Origin: Clostridia bacterium
GTDB lineage: Bacteria; Bacillota; Clostridia; Oscillospirales; CAG-382
Reading direction: 5' to 3'
DNA length: 56,265 nt
Assembly (NCBI GenBank): GCA_017434845.1
Contig: JAFSGD010000049.1
Location: 1 to 56,265, forward strand
Numbering within the stretch: the stretch's first letter is position 1; every line of letters begins with the position of its first letter. The notes beneath the pieces were generated by a model. It was given only the letters and a program-made list of their open reading frames with translations, did no database searches and had not been told where the DNA came from. Below are positions 32,594 through 42,170 of this stretch, piece after piece. A program made the position numbers and the translations under genes.

Positions 32594-33588
32594 TGAAAAG
32601 CGGAACGCATCTTTTAGAAGAATCCTTCCTTTGCGATAAAGCGTTTCTTTCAAAGAATACGCGCGGCAGGGTAACGCCCGTTCCCGAATGCCCCGTAAGA
32701 ACCGAATTTCAACGCGACCGCGATAGGATCATACATTGCAAAAGTTTTCGAAGGCTTATGCATAAAATGCAGGTGTTTCTTGCTCCCGAGGGCGACCATT
32801 ACCGCACTCGCCTTACCCACACGCTTGAGGTTGCTCAAATTGCGCGAACGATAGCGCGGGCACTTCGCTTGAACGAGGATCTGACCGAAGCCGCGGCTCT
32901 CGGCCACGATCTCGGCCACACCCCGTTCGGCCATTCGGGCGAAAGAGCGCTCAACACCCTGCTTCCGGGCGGATTCCGCCATAACGAGCAAAGCCTTCGC
33001 GTCGTCGATTATCTCGAGAGGGAAGGCGTCGGCCTTAATCTTACCTACGAGGTGCGCGATGCTATACTTTGCCACACGGGCGAGCACGCGGCGGAAACAC
33101 TTGAGGGCAGAATAATTAAAATCGCCGACAGGATCGCCTATATCAATCACGATATCGACGATGCTGCTCGCGCGGGTATATTAACAAATTCCGATATTCC
33201 CAAAGAGATCAGCGACGTTCTCGGTAACGATCACAGCCAAAGAATAACCTCGCTCGTTTCGGCAACCGTAATGTTCGGAACCGAAAACGGAATCGGAATG
33301 ACCGAGCCCTACGGCGAAGCAATGGACAAGCTGCGCGATTTCATGTTCGAGCGCGTTTACAGCAACGAAGCGGCAAAAAGCGAAGAGGGCAAGGTTCGCA
33401 ATATGCTAACCTTCCTCTACGAGCACTTTTCCGCCCGCCCCGAAACCATCCCGCCCGAATATTTAAAATATGCCGAACGCGACGGCTATGCTCAAATAAC
33501 CGCCGATTTTATTGCGGGCATGACCGATCGTTATGCGCTCGGTTGCTTCAACGAGCTGTTCGTGCCAAAGGTTTGGCAGTATAAATAA
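32593..33588 (+). CDS. dgt: Deoxyguanosinetriphosphate triphosphohydrolase-like protein
   Basis: A 331-residue HD-domain hydrolase that cleaves dNTPs to deoxynucleosides and triphosphate. The metal-site residues are visible in THTLEVAQIAR, the HD motif in LGHDLGHTPFGHSGE and a later Asp in ISYINHDIDDA-like context (AYINHDIDDA). An Arg-rich N-terminus, CPVRTEFQRDRDRI, is typical. It is coupled to the ABC permease (TAATG). In many Firmicutes this gene lies just upstream of dnaG; here four catabolic genes lie between. Confidence 0.93.
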   Translation: MKSGTHLLEESFLCDKAFLSKNTRGRVTPVPECPVRTEFQRDRDRIIHCKSFRRLMHKMQVFLAPEGDHYRTRLTHTLEVAQIARTIARALRLNEDLTEAAALGHDLGHTPFGHSGERALNTLLPGGFRHNEQSLRVVDYLEREGVGLNLTYEVRDAILCHTGEHAAETLEGRIIKIADRIAYINHDIDDAARAGILTNSDIPKEISDVLGNDHSQRITSLVSATVMFGTENGIGMTEPYGEAMDKLRDFMFERVYSNEAAKSEEGKVRNMLTFLYEHFSARPETIPPEYLKYAERDGYAQITADFIAGMTDRYALGCFNELFVPKVWQYK

Positions 33589-33634
33589 ACCCGTTTTTAA
33601 TTCGTTAAAAAATATATAAATCAAGAGGCAAAAA

Positions 33635-35608
33635 ATGTTATCATTAACTTCCGGGAAACTTAAGTTTTCCGTCTCCGAAGATGCTTCCGCGGTCGAATGG
33701 TCTGCGGTCGGCACACCGCTGCGTCAAAGCCCCAACGCCGATTTTTGGCGCGCGTTTTTCGACGATGGCTACGAAATGGAAATGTCCGTCTGCTCCTCGA
33801 AGCAGAAGGGCAAGGCTGTTCTCGAGGACAATGTCATTTCGATCGAATATCCCTCTCTTCTCGCTGATAACGGCAGAGTGTTCGACGTAACCTTCAAAAT
33901 AACCGTTTGCGCCTGCACCGAAACCTATTCGGGCTTCCGCTTCAGCTCCGAGATCACAAACCGCGGCAGAGAACGCTTCAACGAAATCATGCTTCCCTTC
34001 GTTGACCTCGCTGTTGCCTGCGACAGCGAGCGCCAAAACGATGTGTTTTATCACATCGAGGGCTTGGGCAAAACCATTCCCAACCCTTGGGATACCGTCA
34101 GAAGGACCTCCCACACCGAATACATCTCTTCCGATAACCATGTTGTTTGGAATTCCCAGCGCTATCCCGGCGATGCGGCAATGGGCTGGTTCGGTCTTGA
34201 AACCGGCGGACATTTTCTCTATATGGGCCGTCACGATCCCGAGCTTAAGATATGTGTTCTCAATGTCGGCGTTTCTCCCCGTAATGCAGAACCCCGCTTG
34301 ATGATGAATATTTCTCATCTTCCTTGCGCAAAGCAGGGCGAAACGGTAAAAACAACCGAATGCTTTGTCTCGCTTAACGAGGGCGATTGGAAGAAGGGTT
34401 CCGATATCTATAGCGGCTATGCCCGCGCAAATTGGTATACTCCGCCGGTTGTCCCCGAATGGGTAAAGAATATAACCGGCTGGCAGAGAATAATCCTTCG
34501 CCACCAGTTCGGCGAGGTTAATTACACCTACGAGGATCTCCCCCGTCTTTACGAAAACGGCAAGAAATACGGCTTGAATATGCTTTTGGTGTTCGGCTGG
34601 TGGAAGGGAAGATTCGATAACGGCTATCCCGTTTACGAGCCCGATGATGCTTTGGGCGGTGCCGAAAAGCTCAAGGAGGCTATAAAGACCATTCAGGAAA
34701 GAGGCGGCAGAGTCGCTCTCTATACCAACGGTCAGCTTATCGACGTTAACACCGATTATTATCGCGAGATCGGCCACAAGGTTTGCCGAATCGATATCGA
34801 CGGCAACGATTACCGCGACCATTACCGCTTCGGTAACGACGGAACGCTTCTCCGCGCATTCGGGTATAAATCCTTTGTAACTGCCTGCTCGGCAACAAAC
34901 GAATGGCAAAACCGCGTTGTAATGCACGAAAAGATGAAATTTGATTTCGGCGCAGACTCCGCTTTCTTCGATCAGCTCGGCGCGGCAGCTCCGCTTCCTT
35001 GCTTCAACGAAGAGCATTTGCACGGCCCCCGTCCCGATGAATGCGAAAAATGGCGTATCGAGGCATTTAAAAAGCTTCAGGAAAACTGCCCCGAGGGCAA
35101 GGCTGTCGGAACCGAAATGGTAAACGATATGGTCATTCCTTATATCCAATATATCCACGGAATCCAGATCGGCGCCGTGTTCACGCCCGATTGCTTCCCA
35201 AATATGTTTATGAGAACCTTCCCCGAGCTCATCCAAACCGACCGCTTCGTTCACGACTATAAGGCGGGCATGGATCGTGCTCTCAACCATGCGTTCATCC
35301 GCGGCTTCCGCTTCGACGTTTCTCCCTGGAGAGGCAGAACCGACATCAGCTCCATTCCCGAGCTCGGTGAAAAGCTTCACGAGATAATTAAGCTTAAAGA
35401 AGAATACCGTCGCTTCTTTTATGAGGGCAGATATATCGTTGAAGAAGCACCCGTTCTTCCCGCCGGCATCAAATACGGCGAATTCGCCAACGGCGACGAG
35501 CATATGTATGCGCTCTGGAACGATACCGCAAATGAACAAACCTTCGAAATAAACGGAAAAGAAATAACAATGAAAGCTCAAGAGGTAAAATGTGTATGTT
35601 TAGCTTAA
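33635..35608 (+). CDS. DUF6259 glycoside-hydrolase-like protein
   Basis: A 657-residue protein with no signal peptide, so probably cytoplasmic. An N-terminal beta-sandwich region (to about residue 270) is followed by a TIM-barrel-like domain with GKKYGLNMLLVFGWWKGRFD, RVALYTNGQLID and FGADSAFFDQLG, then a small C-terminal beta domain. This matches the DUF6259 family, distantly related to glycoside hydrolases. Candidate catalytic acids are the Asp in DFGADSAFFD and the Glu in GTEMVND. AGAGGC precedes the ATG. It overlaps the SDR gene by 13 nt. The glycosidic substrate is unknown. Confidence 0.8.
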   Translation: MLSLTSGKLKFSVSEDASAVEWSAVGTPLRQSPNADFWRAFFDDGYEMEMSVCSSKQKGKAVLEDNVISIEYPSLLADNGRVFDVTFKITVCACTETYSGFRFSSEITNRGRERFNEIMLPFVDLAVACDSERQNDVFYHIEGLGKTIPNPWDTVRRTSHTEYISSDNHVVWNSQRYPGDAAMGWFGLETGGHFLYMGRHDPELKICVLNVGVSPRNAEPRLMMNISHLPCAKQGETVKTTECFVSLNEGDWKKGSDIYSGYARANWYTPPVVPEWVKNITGWQRIILRHQFGEVNYTYEDLPRLYENGKKYGLNMLLVFGWWKGRFDNGYPVYEPDDALGGAEKLKEAIKTIQERGGRVALYTNGQLIDVNTDYYREIGHKVCRIDIDGNDYRDHYRFGNDGTLLRAFGYKSFVTACSATNEWQNRVVMHEKMKFDFGADSAFFDQLGAAAPLPCFNEEHLHGPRPDECEKWRIEAFKKLQENCPEGKAVGTEMVNDMVIPYIQYIHGIQIGAVFTPDCFPNMFMRTFPELIQTDRFVHDYKAGMDRALNHAFIRGFRFDVSPWRGRTDISSIPELGEKLHEIIKLKEEYRRFFYEGRYIVEEAPVLPAGIKYGEFANGDEHMYALWNDTANEQTFEINGKEITMKAQEVKCVCLA

Positions 35609-36348
35609 AAGGAAAAGTAGCATTAGTAACAGGTTCTTCCCGCGGAATCGGACGCGGAATCGCAATTTCGCTCGCCGAAGCAGGCGCAGACGTTGTTGTT
35701 AACTATGCAGGCAACGCAAAGGCTGCCGAGGAATGTGCCGATATCATTCGCTCCAAGGGTCAAAAGGCTCTCGTTATTCAGGCAGACGTTAGCGAAGAGG
35801 ATCAGGTTAAGGCAATGTTTGCCGAGATAATGAAGGAATTCGGCAGACTCGATATCCTCGTTAACAACGCAGGCACCTCTCAGGATAAAGATATTTTCGC
35901 AATGGATAAGGCGGATTGGGACAGAATAATCAAAACCAACCTCACCAGCGGAATGCTCTGCAGTAAATCCGCAATGGAGATAATGAGCGAGCAGAAATGC
36001 GGCAGAATCATCTTTATTTCTTCGGTCGTTGGCGAAAGAGGCGCGCTTTACGGCCACATTCACTATGCCGCAACCAAGAGCGGCCAGATCGGCATGACCA
36101 AAACCCTTGCCCGCACCGCCGCGCCTTATAACATAACCGTTAACGCAATCGCTCCCGGCTTCATCGCTACCGAGCTCTTCTTGCAAACTCACGGAGAAGA
36201 AGAAATGAAAAAGCTTGCGGCATCCGTTCCTCTCGGAATCGGCTCGCTTGAAGATATCGGTGCCGCAGCGGTATATCTCGCAAGCGACGAGGCACGCTAT
36301 GTAACCGGCGCAACCCTCGACGTTAACGGCGGTAATAACTTCAGATGA
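35596..36348 (+). CDS. SDR family oxidoreductase (FabG-like)
   Basis: A 250-residue NAD(P)-dependent short-chain dehydrogenase. The cofactor motif is TGSSRGIGRG, NNAG lies near residue 90, and the catalytic Ser and YxxxK are in FISSVVGE and HYAATKSG. It is FabG-like by sequence, but its place between a glycosidase-like gene and sugar-acid genes suggests oxidation of a free sugar to a lactone. The ATG at 35596 is preferred to one two codons earlier because AGAGGT is then at a normal distance. Its stop overlaps the next start (ATGA). Confidence 0.9.
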   Translation: MFSLKGKVALVTGSSRGIGRGIAISLAEAGADVVVNYAGNAKAAEECADIIRSKGQKALVIQADVSEEDQVKAMFAEIMKEFGRLDILVNNAGTSQDKDIFAMDKADWDRIIKTNLTSGMLCSKSAMEIMSEQKCGRIIFISSVVGERGALYGHIHYAATKSGQIGMTKTLARTAAPYNITVNAIAPGFIATELFLQTHGEEEMKKLAASVPLGIGSLEDIGAAAVYLASDEARYVTGATLDVNGGNNFR

Positions 36349-37016
36349 TCTTCACTTGGCTCGGTCAGGCGGGCGCGCTGCTTCGTTGCGGCGAAACCAC
36401 CGTGCTCGTCGACCCCTACTTTTCAAACAGCGCGGCATCCGTCGCTTGCGACCGTAAAATGCCGGTCGACACTTCCGTTTGGAGCATCAAGCCCGATCTT
36501 ATACTTATAACACACGACCACATCGACCATCACGACCCCGAAACGCTTCCGCATTTCGTTAACGAAAAGGTAAGCGCAACCGTGCTTTCGCCCCATTCGG
36601 TTCGCGCAAAGCTGCTTGAATATAAAGGCAAGCACAATCTCGTCGAGGTTCGAGAGGGCGTTGTGTGGACGCATAACGACGTTGTAATAACCACCGTTTC
36701 GGCGGTTCATTCCGATCCTTATGCGGTTGGATTCATTGTCGAATATAAAGGAAAAACGGTTTATTTAACGGGCGATACGCTCTTCTGCCCGCCGTTGCTT
36801 GAAAAAATCCCGTATAAAAAGATCGATACTGTGGTTCTTCCCATAAACGGAAAGGGAAATAACATGAATGCGTCGGATGCGGCGAAATTCGCCGATCTCA
36901 TCAATGCCGAAATTGCAATTCCCGTTCATTTCGGAATGCTTGACGATCTCAATCCCTCCTGCTTTGAACGCGAAAATACAATAGTGCCCGAAATCTATAA
37001 GGAGATAAAACTATGA
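36345..37016 (+). CDS. MBL fold metallo-hydrolase (UlaG-like)
   Basis: A 223-residue metallo-beta-lactamase-fold hydrolase. The metal motif is THDHIDHHDP, with further ligands in YLTGDTLF and VHFGM. The opening TWLGQAGALLRCGETTVLVDPY is like UlaG, which opens L-ascorbate-6-phosphate lactone. Between an SDR dehydrogenase and an acid-sugar dehydratase it is well placed to hydrolyse a sugar lactone; this is inference. It is coupled at both ends by ATGA overlaps. Confidence 0.88.
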   Translation: MIFTWLGQAGALLRCGETTVLVDPYFSNSAASVACDRKMPVDTSVWSIKPDLILITHDHIDHHDPETLPHFVNEKVSATVLSPHSVRAKLLEYKGKHNLVEVREGVVWTHNDVVITTVSAVHSDPYAVGFIVEYKGKTVYLTGDTLFCPPLLEKIPYKKIDTVVLPINGKGNNMNASDAAKFADLINAEIAIPVHFGMLDDLNPSCFERENTIVPEIYKEIKL

Positions 37017-38173
37017 AAATAACAGATATAAAAACCTTTGTTGTCGATTGCTTCCGCACCAACTGGGTCTTCGTTAAGGTTTACACCGATGAAGGCATCG
37101 ACGGTGTCGGCGAGGCAACTCTCGAATATAAAGAAGATGCGCTTTTGGGTGCGATCGGCCATGCCCGCGAGGCAATTCTCGGTCAGGACCCCATGAATAT
37201 CGAGCTCATCACCCATAACCTTTACCGCGATGCATATTGGCGCGGCGGTGCGGTTCTCATGTCTGCCATCTCGGGTATCGAAATGGCGCTTTGGGATATC
37301 AAGGGCAAGGCGCTCGGCGTTCCCGTTTATCAGCTTCTCGGCGGTAAGATGCGCGATTCGGTTCGCATTTACGTTAACGGCTGGTTCGCAGGCGCTTCCA
37401 CCCCCAAGGAATTCGGTCAGAAGGCTGCAGAGGCTGTAAAGCGCGGCGTAACCGCTATGAAATGGGATCCGTTCGGAAAGAACTTCCTCGAAATTTCGAA
37501 TAAAGACCTTAACACCGCTTGCGAGTGCATTGATGAGGTTAGAAAGGCTGTCGGCCCCGAGGTCGAGCTTCTCATCGAGGGCCACGGCAGATTCGACGTT
37601 CAGACCGGTATTAAGATCGCTAAGGAAATCGAGCAGTTCAAGCCCAAATTCTTCGAGGAACCCACTCCTCCCGATGATATTCAGGCACTTAAGCGTGTTC
37701 GCGATAAGTCTCCCGTTCCGATATCCGCGGGCGAACGTCTCTATGGCCTTCGTTCCTTTAAGGATATCTTCAATCTCAACGCTGTCGATTTTATCCAGCC
37801 CGACGTAAGCCACGCAGGCGGTATTATGGAGCTTAAAAAGATCGCGGCTCTCGCCGAGGCTCATTATATCCCGTTTGCGCCCCATAACCCCTCGGGTCCC
37901 GTTGCAAACGCCGCAACCCTTCAGCTCGCGGCTTGCACCCAAAACTTCAGCATTCTCGAAATCATGTATAGCGACGTTGTATACCGCAAGGACGTTACCG
38001 ACGAAAAGCTCACCTATAAAGACGGCTATATCGATATTCCCGATAAGCCCGGTCTCGGCATCGAGCTCAACGAAGAGGAATGCCTCAAATATCCTTATCA
38101 GGTTCACACTCTTCGCCACTATACCGGTAAACTCACCGATATCCGTCCTCCCGAAACCGCATTTTATTTCTGA
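37013..38173 (+). CDS. Mandelate racemase/muconate lactonizing family dehydratase
   Basis: A 386-residue enolase-superfamily enzyme, closest in pattern to galactonate dehydratase. The N-terminal capping domain ends near residue 125. The barrel carries MKWDPFG, then EGHGRFD, FFEEPTPPDD, SAGERLYG and APHNPSGP, supplying the acidic metal ligands and the two catalytic His residues. The first ligand position is Glu (EGH) where galactonate dehydratases have Asp-x-His. It probably dehydrates a sugar acid to a 2-keto-3-deoxy acid. It is the last gene of the coupled set; no kinase or aldolase follows. Confidence 0.9.
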   Translation: MKITDIKTFVVDCFRTNWVFVKVYTDEGIDGVGEATLEYKEDALLGAIGHAREAILGQDPMNIELITHNLYRDAYWRGGAVLMSAISGIEMALWDIKGKALGVPVYQLLGGKMRDSVRIYVNGWFAGASTPKEFGQKAAEAVKRGVTAMKWDPFGKNFLEISNKDLNTACECIDEVRKAVGPEVELLIEGHGRFDVQTGIKIAKEIEQFKPKFFEEPTPPDDIQALKRVRDKSPVPISAGERLYGLRSFKDIFNLNAVDFIQPDVSHAGGIMELKKIAALAEAHYIPFAPHNPSGPVANAATLQLAACTQNFSILEIMYSDVVYRKDVTDEKLTYKDGYIDIPDKPGLGIELNEEECLKYPYQVHTLRHYTGKLTDIRPPETAFYF

Positions 38174-38208
38174 TAATAGAACCAATCTGTTGAAAGGAGG
38201 GGGAATCA

Positions 38209-40017
38209 ATGGCGTTTACACGAGAATTTCTCGAGGAGCTTAAGCTCCGCAACAATATCGAGGAAGTGGTTGGCAGGGTGGTAACCCTAAAACGCGCAGG
38301 CAGCAACCTTGTCGGAAACTGCCCGTTTCATAGCGAAAGAACCCCTTCCTTCACGGTTTTTCCCGCAACCTCAAGCTATTATTGCTTCGGTTGCGGCGCG
38401 GGCGGCGATGTTGTAACCTTCGTTATGCAAACCGAAAATATCGAATACCGCGAAGCAATCGAGCTTTTGGCAAAGCGCGTCGGTATCAAGGTTGAGGAAA
38501 ACTATGAAAACCGCCGCTCCGAGCAGCCCGCCGTCAAGCGCGATCGCCTGCTTGAGTTAAATAAAGAAGCCGCGCGCTTCTTCTACCGTGCGCTGCTGTC
38601 GCCTCAGGGTGCAAATGCGCGTGCCTATCTCGAAAAACGCGCCTTTAATTCAACAACTGTAAAAAGATTCGGCATCGGATATGCTCCGAATTCGGGATAT
38701 AATCAAGCCCCGCTTTGTGAGCACCTCGTTGCAAAGGGTTTCACTCCGCTTGAAATAAAAACGGCGTTTCTCGGCGGCGAAAACAAAAACGGTCGGCTCT
38801 ACGATATGTTCCGCAACCGCTTAATGTTCCCTGTGTTCGATGTTAACGGCGAGGTCGTTGCGTTCAGCGGCAGACGCTTGAACGAAGAGGATGAACGAAA
38901 GTATATAAACACCTCCGATACACCCGTTTTCAAAAAAAGCCGAATCCTTTTCGGCTTGAATATCGCTAAAAACACCGAGTCGGGAACCTTAATACTTTGC
39001 GAAGGCGCGCCCGATGCGATCGCAATGCATCAAGCGGGCTTCGATAATGCGATAGCAACGCTCGGAACGGCAATAACCCCCGATCACGCAAGAATAATCG
39101 CCCGTTATTGCCGAACCGTCTATCTCGCCTACGATATCGATAAAGCAGGCAGAAAGGCAACCTTGAAGGGCATCGACCTTTTAAATCAGGTCGGCGTCGA
39201 TACAAAAATAATCAACCTCGGCACCGAGGCAAAGGATCCCGATGAATTCATCAAAAAGTTCGGAACAAACGCCTTTAAGGCGAAGCTTACCGGCTCTTCG
39301 GGCCAAATAGATTATCGCATCGAAGAGATAATCTCGCGCTTCGATATCTCGGTTGCCGAAGAAAAGCTTCGTGCCGTTGCCGAAATAACCTCGTTCATTG
39401 CGGAACTGGCGTCTCGCCCCGAGCGCGAGGTCTATGCCTCCCGCGCGGCAGAAAAGCTTGGGCTAACCGCCGAATCTTTGCGCACCGAGGTAGAAAGCAA
39501 ATATAAACGCCGCGACAATAAAGCTAAAAAAGAGCAGGTGCGAAATGCTCTGCGCGAGCAAAGTGGCTTCGGCGGCGGTGCCAATTCCGATAAGTTGCGC
39601 TTTTCTTCCGAAGCGGCGCACGAGGAAGCAATACTCGGTCTTCTTCTTATAAGAAGCGATTTCGGCCCCGAGGCTGTAAAAAGCTTAAGCGAAGAGGATT
39701 TCGCAACCGCGCTTAACAAGAAGATATTTTCGCTGTTCAAGGAGGATTTCGCCGAGGGCAGAGAAATCGTTCTTTCAAAAGACGGTGTGCTAACCGCGCG
39801 CGAAATAGGCGCGCTCGAAAATTGTCGCGCTTCGCGGCTTGAATTGGGAGATATAACTCAAACGGCGCTGACTTCACATATAGCAGCACTTAAAGAACTG
39901 CGCGAGCGTAACGAATACGATAAAAAAATCGAAGAAGATCCGCTCAACGCGCTAAACGAATATTTGTCAAAAATAAAAAACAAAAAGTCTAATAAACAGG
40001 AGGATAACAATGGATAA
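38209..40017 (+). CDS. dnaG: DNA primase
   Basis: A 602-residue primase making RNA primers at the replication fork. The N-terminal zinc domain has CPFH ... CFGC, the catalytic TOPRIM domain has [13 protein letters not shown] and YDIDKAG, and the C-terminal third would bind DnaB. GAAAGGAGGGGG precedes the ATG, and the stop overlaps rpoD by 8 nt. No promoter is seen in the 35-nt gap after the dehydratase gene, so it may be read through from the catabolic genes, or a promoter may lie inside the upstream coding sequence. Confidence 0.96.
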   Translation: MAFTREFLEELKLRNNIEEVVGRVVTLKRAGSNLVGNCPFHSERTPSFTVFPATSSYYCFGCGAGGDVVTFVMQTENIEYREAIELLAKRVGIKVEENYENRRSEQPAVKRDRLLELNKEAARFFYRALLSPQGANARAYLEKRAFNSTTVKRFGIGYAPNSGYNQAPLCEHLVAKGFTPLEIKTAFLGGENKNGRLYDMFRNRLMFPVFDVNGEVVAFSGRRLNEEDERKYINTSDTPVFKKSRILFGLNIAKNTESGTLILCEGAPDAIAMHQAGFDNAIATLGTAITPDHARIIARYCRTVYLAYDIDKAGRKATLKGIDLLNQVGVDTKIINLGTEAKDPDEFIKKFGTNAFKAKLTGSSGQIDYRIEEIISRFDISVAEEKLRAVAEITSFIAELASRPEREVYASRAAEKLGLTAESLRTEVESKYKRRDNKAKKEQVRNALREQSGFGGGANSDKLRFSSEAAHEEAILGLLLIRSDFGPEAVKSLSEEDFATALNKKIFSLFKEDFAEGREIVLSKDGVLTAREIGALENCRASRLELGDITQTALTSHIAALKELRERNEYDKKIEEDPLNALNEYLSKIKNKKSNKQEDNNG

Positions 40018-41113
40018 GGATCTGTCGGCCTTTTCGGTCGAACAAATCGATGCGGCAAGAGAAAAGGGCACAATAACCGTTGCCGAGGTTCTTGCGGCTC
40101 TCGCCGCTGCCGATGTTACCATCGAAAAGATCGAAAAGGCTTGCGAAGCGCTCGAACGCAACGGCATTGATATTGCAACCGAGCACGCAAACGCTGTTTT
40201 CGATATAAACGAAGAGGAGCTCGAAAACGAAGAGTTCGAAGAGGTTACCGAGGATGTCGATACACTTCTCTCGCAAGAGGGTGTTTCCATCGACGATCCC
40301 GTAAGAATGTATCTTAAAGAAATAGGTAAGGTTCCGCTTCTTTCCGCCGAAAAAGAGCTTGAGCTTGCAAACAGAATGTCCAACGGCGATCTCTATGCAA
40401 AGCAACAGCTCGTCGAAGCAAACCTGCGCCTCGTTGTAAGTATAGCAAAGCGCTACGTTAACCGCGGAATGTTTTTCCTCGATCTTATTCAGGAGGGCAA
40501 CCTCGGTCTTATGAAGGCTGCCGAAAAGTTTGATTACGGTAAAGGCTTTAAGTTTTCAACCTATGCAACCTGGTGGATCCGTCAGGCAATAACCCGTGCT
40601 ATTGCCGATCAGGCAAGAACTATAAGAATCCCCGTTCACATGGTTGAAACCATCAATAAGGTTCTTCGTGTTTCGCGTCAGCTGCTTCAAGAGAAGGGAA
40701 GAGACCCTCTTGATGAAGAGATCGCGAAGGAAATGGATATGCCCGTCGATAAGGTGCGCGATATCTTAAAGATCGCTCAAGAGCCGGTTTCGCTCGAAAT
40801 GCCTATCGGTGAAGAGGAAGATTCCCATCTCGGCGATTTTATTGCCGACGATAACACGCCCGCTCCCGCAGATGCCGCATCCTATCAGATGCTCCGCGAG
40901 CATCTTCTCGAGGTTCTTCACACCTTAACTCCTCGCGAAGAGGCTGTTCTTAAGCTCCGCTTCGGTCTTGAAGACGGTAGACCCAGAACGCTCGAAGAGG
41001 TCGGCAAGGTGTTCGATATCACCCGTGAGCGTATCCGTCAGATCGAGGCAAAGGCATTGCGCAAGCTCCGCCACCCGAGCCGCTCCAAGAAACTAAAGGA
41101 TTATCTCGAATAG
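40010..41113 (+). CDS. rpoD: RNA polymerase primary sigma factor
   Basis: A 367-residue sigma-70 type factor. A short region 1.1 (about residues 1-55) and an acidic linker are followed by region 1.2 ([12 protein letters not shown]), region 2 with the -10 recognition segment [18 protein letters not shown], region 3 and region 4 with [18 protein letters not shown] and the helix-turn-helix [23 protein letters not shown] in the dnaG tail precedes the ATG. dnaG-rpoD is the classical macromolecular synthesis pairing. Confidence 0.97.
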   Translation: MDKDLSAFSVEQIDAAREKGTITVAEVLAALAAADVTIEKIEKACEALERNGIDIATEHANAVFDINEEELENEEFEEVTEDVDTLLSQEGVSIDDPVRMYLKEIGKVPLLSAEKELELANRMSNGDLYAKQQLVEANLRLVVSIAKRYVNRGMFFLDLIQEGNLGLMKAAEKFDYGKGFKFSTYATWWIRQAITRAIADQARTIRIPVHMVETINKVLRVSRQLLQEKGRDPLDEEIAKEMDMPVDKVRDILKIAQEPVSLEMPIGEEEDSHLGDFIADDNTPAPADAASYQMLREHLLEVLHTLTPREEAVLKLRFGLEDGRPRTLEEVGKVFDITRERIRQIEAKALRKLRHPSRSKKLKDYLE

Positions 41114-41126
41114 GAAAGGCATTATA

Positions 41127-42140
41127 ATGAAACAGCAACTCGAACAAATAAAGATCAACGCTGTGGCTGAAATCGAAGCCGCAGAAACCTCGTTAGAGGA
41201 AATAAGAATAAAATATCTCGGCAAAAAGGGTGCGCTAACCGCAATTCTTCGCGGAATGGGCTCGCTTTCTCCCGAGGAACGTCCCGTTATCGGTGCGGTT
41301 GCAAACGAGGTTCGCGCCTGCATCGAATCGGCTCTCGAAACCCGCGGTGCCGAGCTCAAAAAGACCGAGCTCGCGCGTGCACTCGTTGCCGAAAAACTCG
41401 ACGTTACCTATAACCCCGTTTCTTCTCCCGCGGGCCATATCCATCCCATAACCCGCGCAATGCAGCGAATGAGCGAAATATTCATCGACATGGGCTTCTC
41501 GGTCGCAGAAGGTCCCGAGGTTGAAACCGTCGGTAATAACTTCGATGCACTCAACGCTCCTGCCGACCATCCCTCGCGCGATTTTCAGGATACCTTTTAT
41601 ATAACCGAATCGACGCTTCTCAGAACCCAAACCTCTCCCGTTCAGATAAGAGCAATGCGCAACATGACACCTCCTATCCGCATAATTTCTCCTGGCAGAG
41701 TATACAGAAGCGACGTTGCAGATGCTTCGCATTCCCCTGTTTTCCATCAGCTCGAGGGTCTTGTCGTTGATAAAGGCATAACCATGGGCGACCTTAAGGG
41801 TATTCTTGCATTGTTTGCAAAAACAATGTTCGGTCCCGAAACGAAAACCCGCTTCCGTCCCCATAATTTCCCGTTCACCGAGCCTTCTGCCGAGGTTGAC
41901 GTTTCCTGCTTCGTATGCGGCGGCAAGGGTTGCCGTCTCTGTAAGGGCGAGGGCTGGATCGAAATTCTCGGCTCCGGCATGGTTCATCCCGAGGTTCTCC
42001 GTGCGGGCGGCATCGACCCCGAAATCTACACGGGCTTTGCCTTCGGTATGGGTGTAGAACGCGTTGCAATGGTAATGTCGGGCATCGATGATCTTCGTCT
42101 TCTCTACGAAAACGACGCTCGCTTCCTGAAGCAGTTCTAA
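41127..42140 (+). CDS. pheS: Phenylalanine-tRNA ligase alpha subunit
   Basis: A 337-residue class II synthetase catalytic subunit. An N-terminal coiled coil binds tRNA. The core has HPITRAMQRMSEIF (motif 1), the SPGRVYRSD/DASHSPVFHQLEG region (motif 2) and GFAFGMGVERVAM (motif 3). It lies 13 nt after rpoD and 30 nt before pheT. No T-box leader is present, so regulation is probably with the upstream operon. The rpoD-pheST adjacency is unusual. Confidence 0.97.
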   Translation: MKQQLEQIKINAVAEIEAAETSLEEIRIKYLGKKGALTAILRGMGSLSPEERPVIGAVANEVRACIESALETRGAELKKTELARALVAEKLDVTYNPVSSPAGHIHPITRAMQRMSEIFIDMGFSVAEGPEVETVGNNFDALNAPADHPSRDFQDTFYITESTLLRTQTSPVQIRAMRNMTPPIRIISPGRVYRSDVADASHSPVFHQLEGLVVDKGITMGDLKGILALFAKTMFGPETKTRFRPHNFPFTEPSAEVDVSCFVCGGKGCRLCKGEGWIEILGSGMVHPEVLRAGGIDPEIYTGFAFGMGVERVAMVMSGIDDLRLLYENDARFLKQF

Positions 42141-42170
42141 TCAAAAGGTATCAGCGAAAGGAAATTAATA

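Noticed and set aside
33644-35581. A 645-codon open frame on the minus strand across the whole DUF6259 gene
   Set aside because: The plus-strand protein has clear family patterns, a ribosome binding site and coupled neighbours. The antisense frame is open because of codon bias and shows no domain or start signal.
35596-36348. SDR gene as fabG of fatty-acid synthesis
   Set aside because: The motif pattern alone fits FabG, but no other fatty-acid genes are near and the gene is coupled to sugar-acid genes, so no fabG symbol was given.
36995-38209. A 404-codon minus-strand frame opposite the MR/MLE dehydratase
   Set aside because: It mirrors a gene with all catalytic motifs of the enolase superfamily. 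It has no recognisable domain and no ribosome binding site.
41114-41126. T-box in front of pheS
   Set aside because: Only 13 nt separate rpoD and pheS, which is far too short for a T-box.
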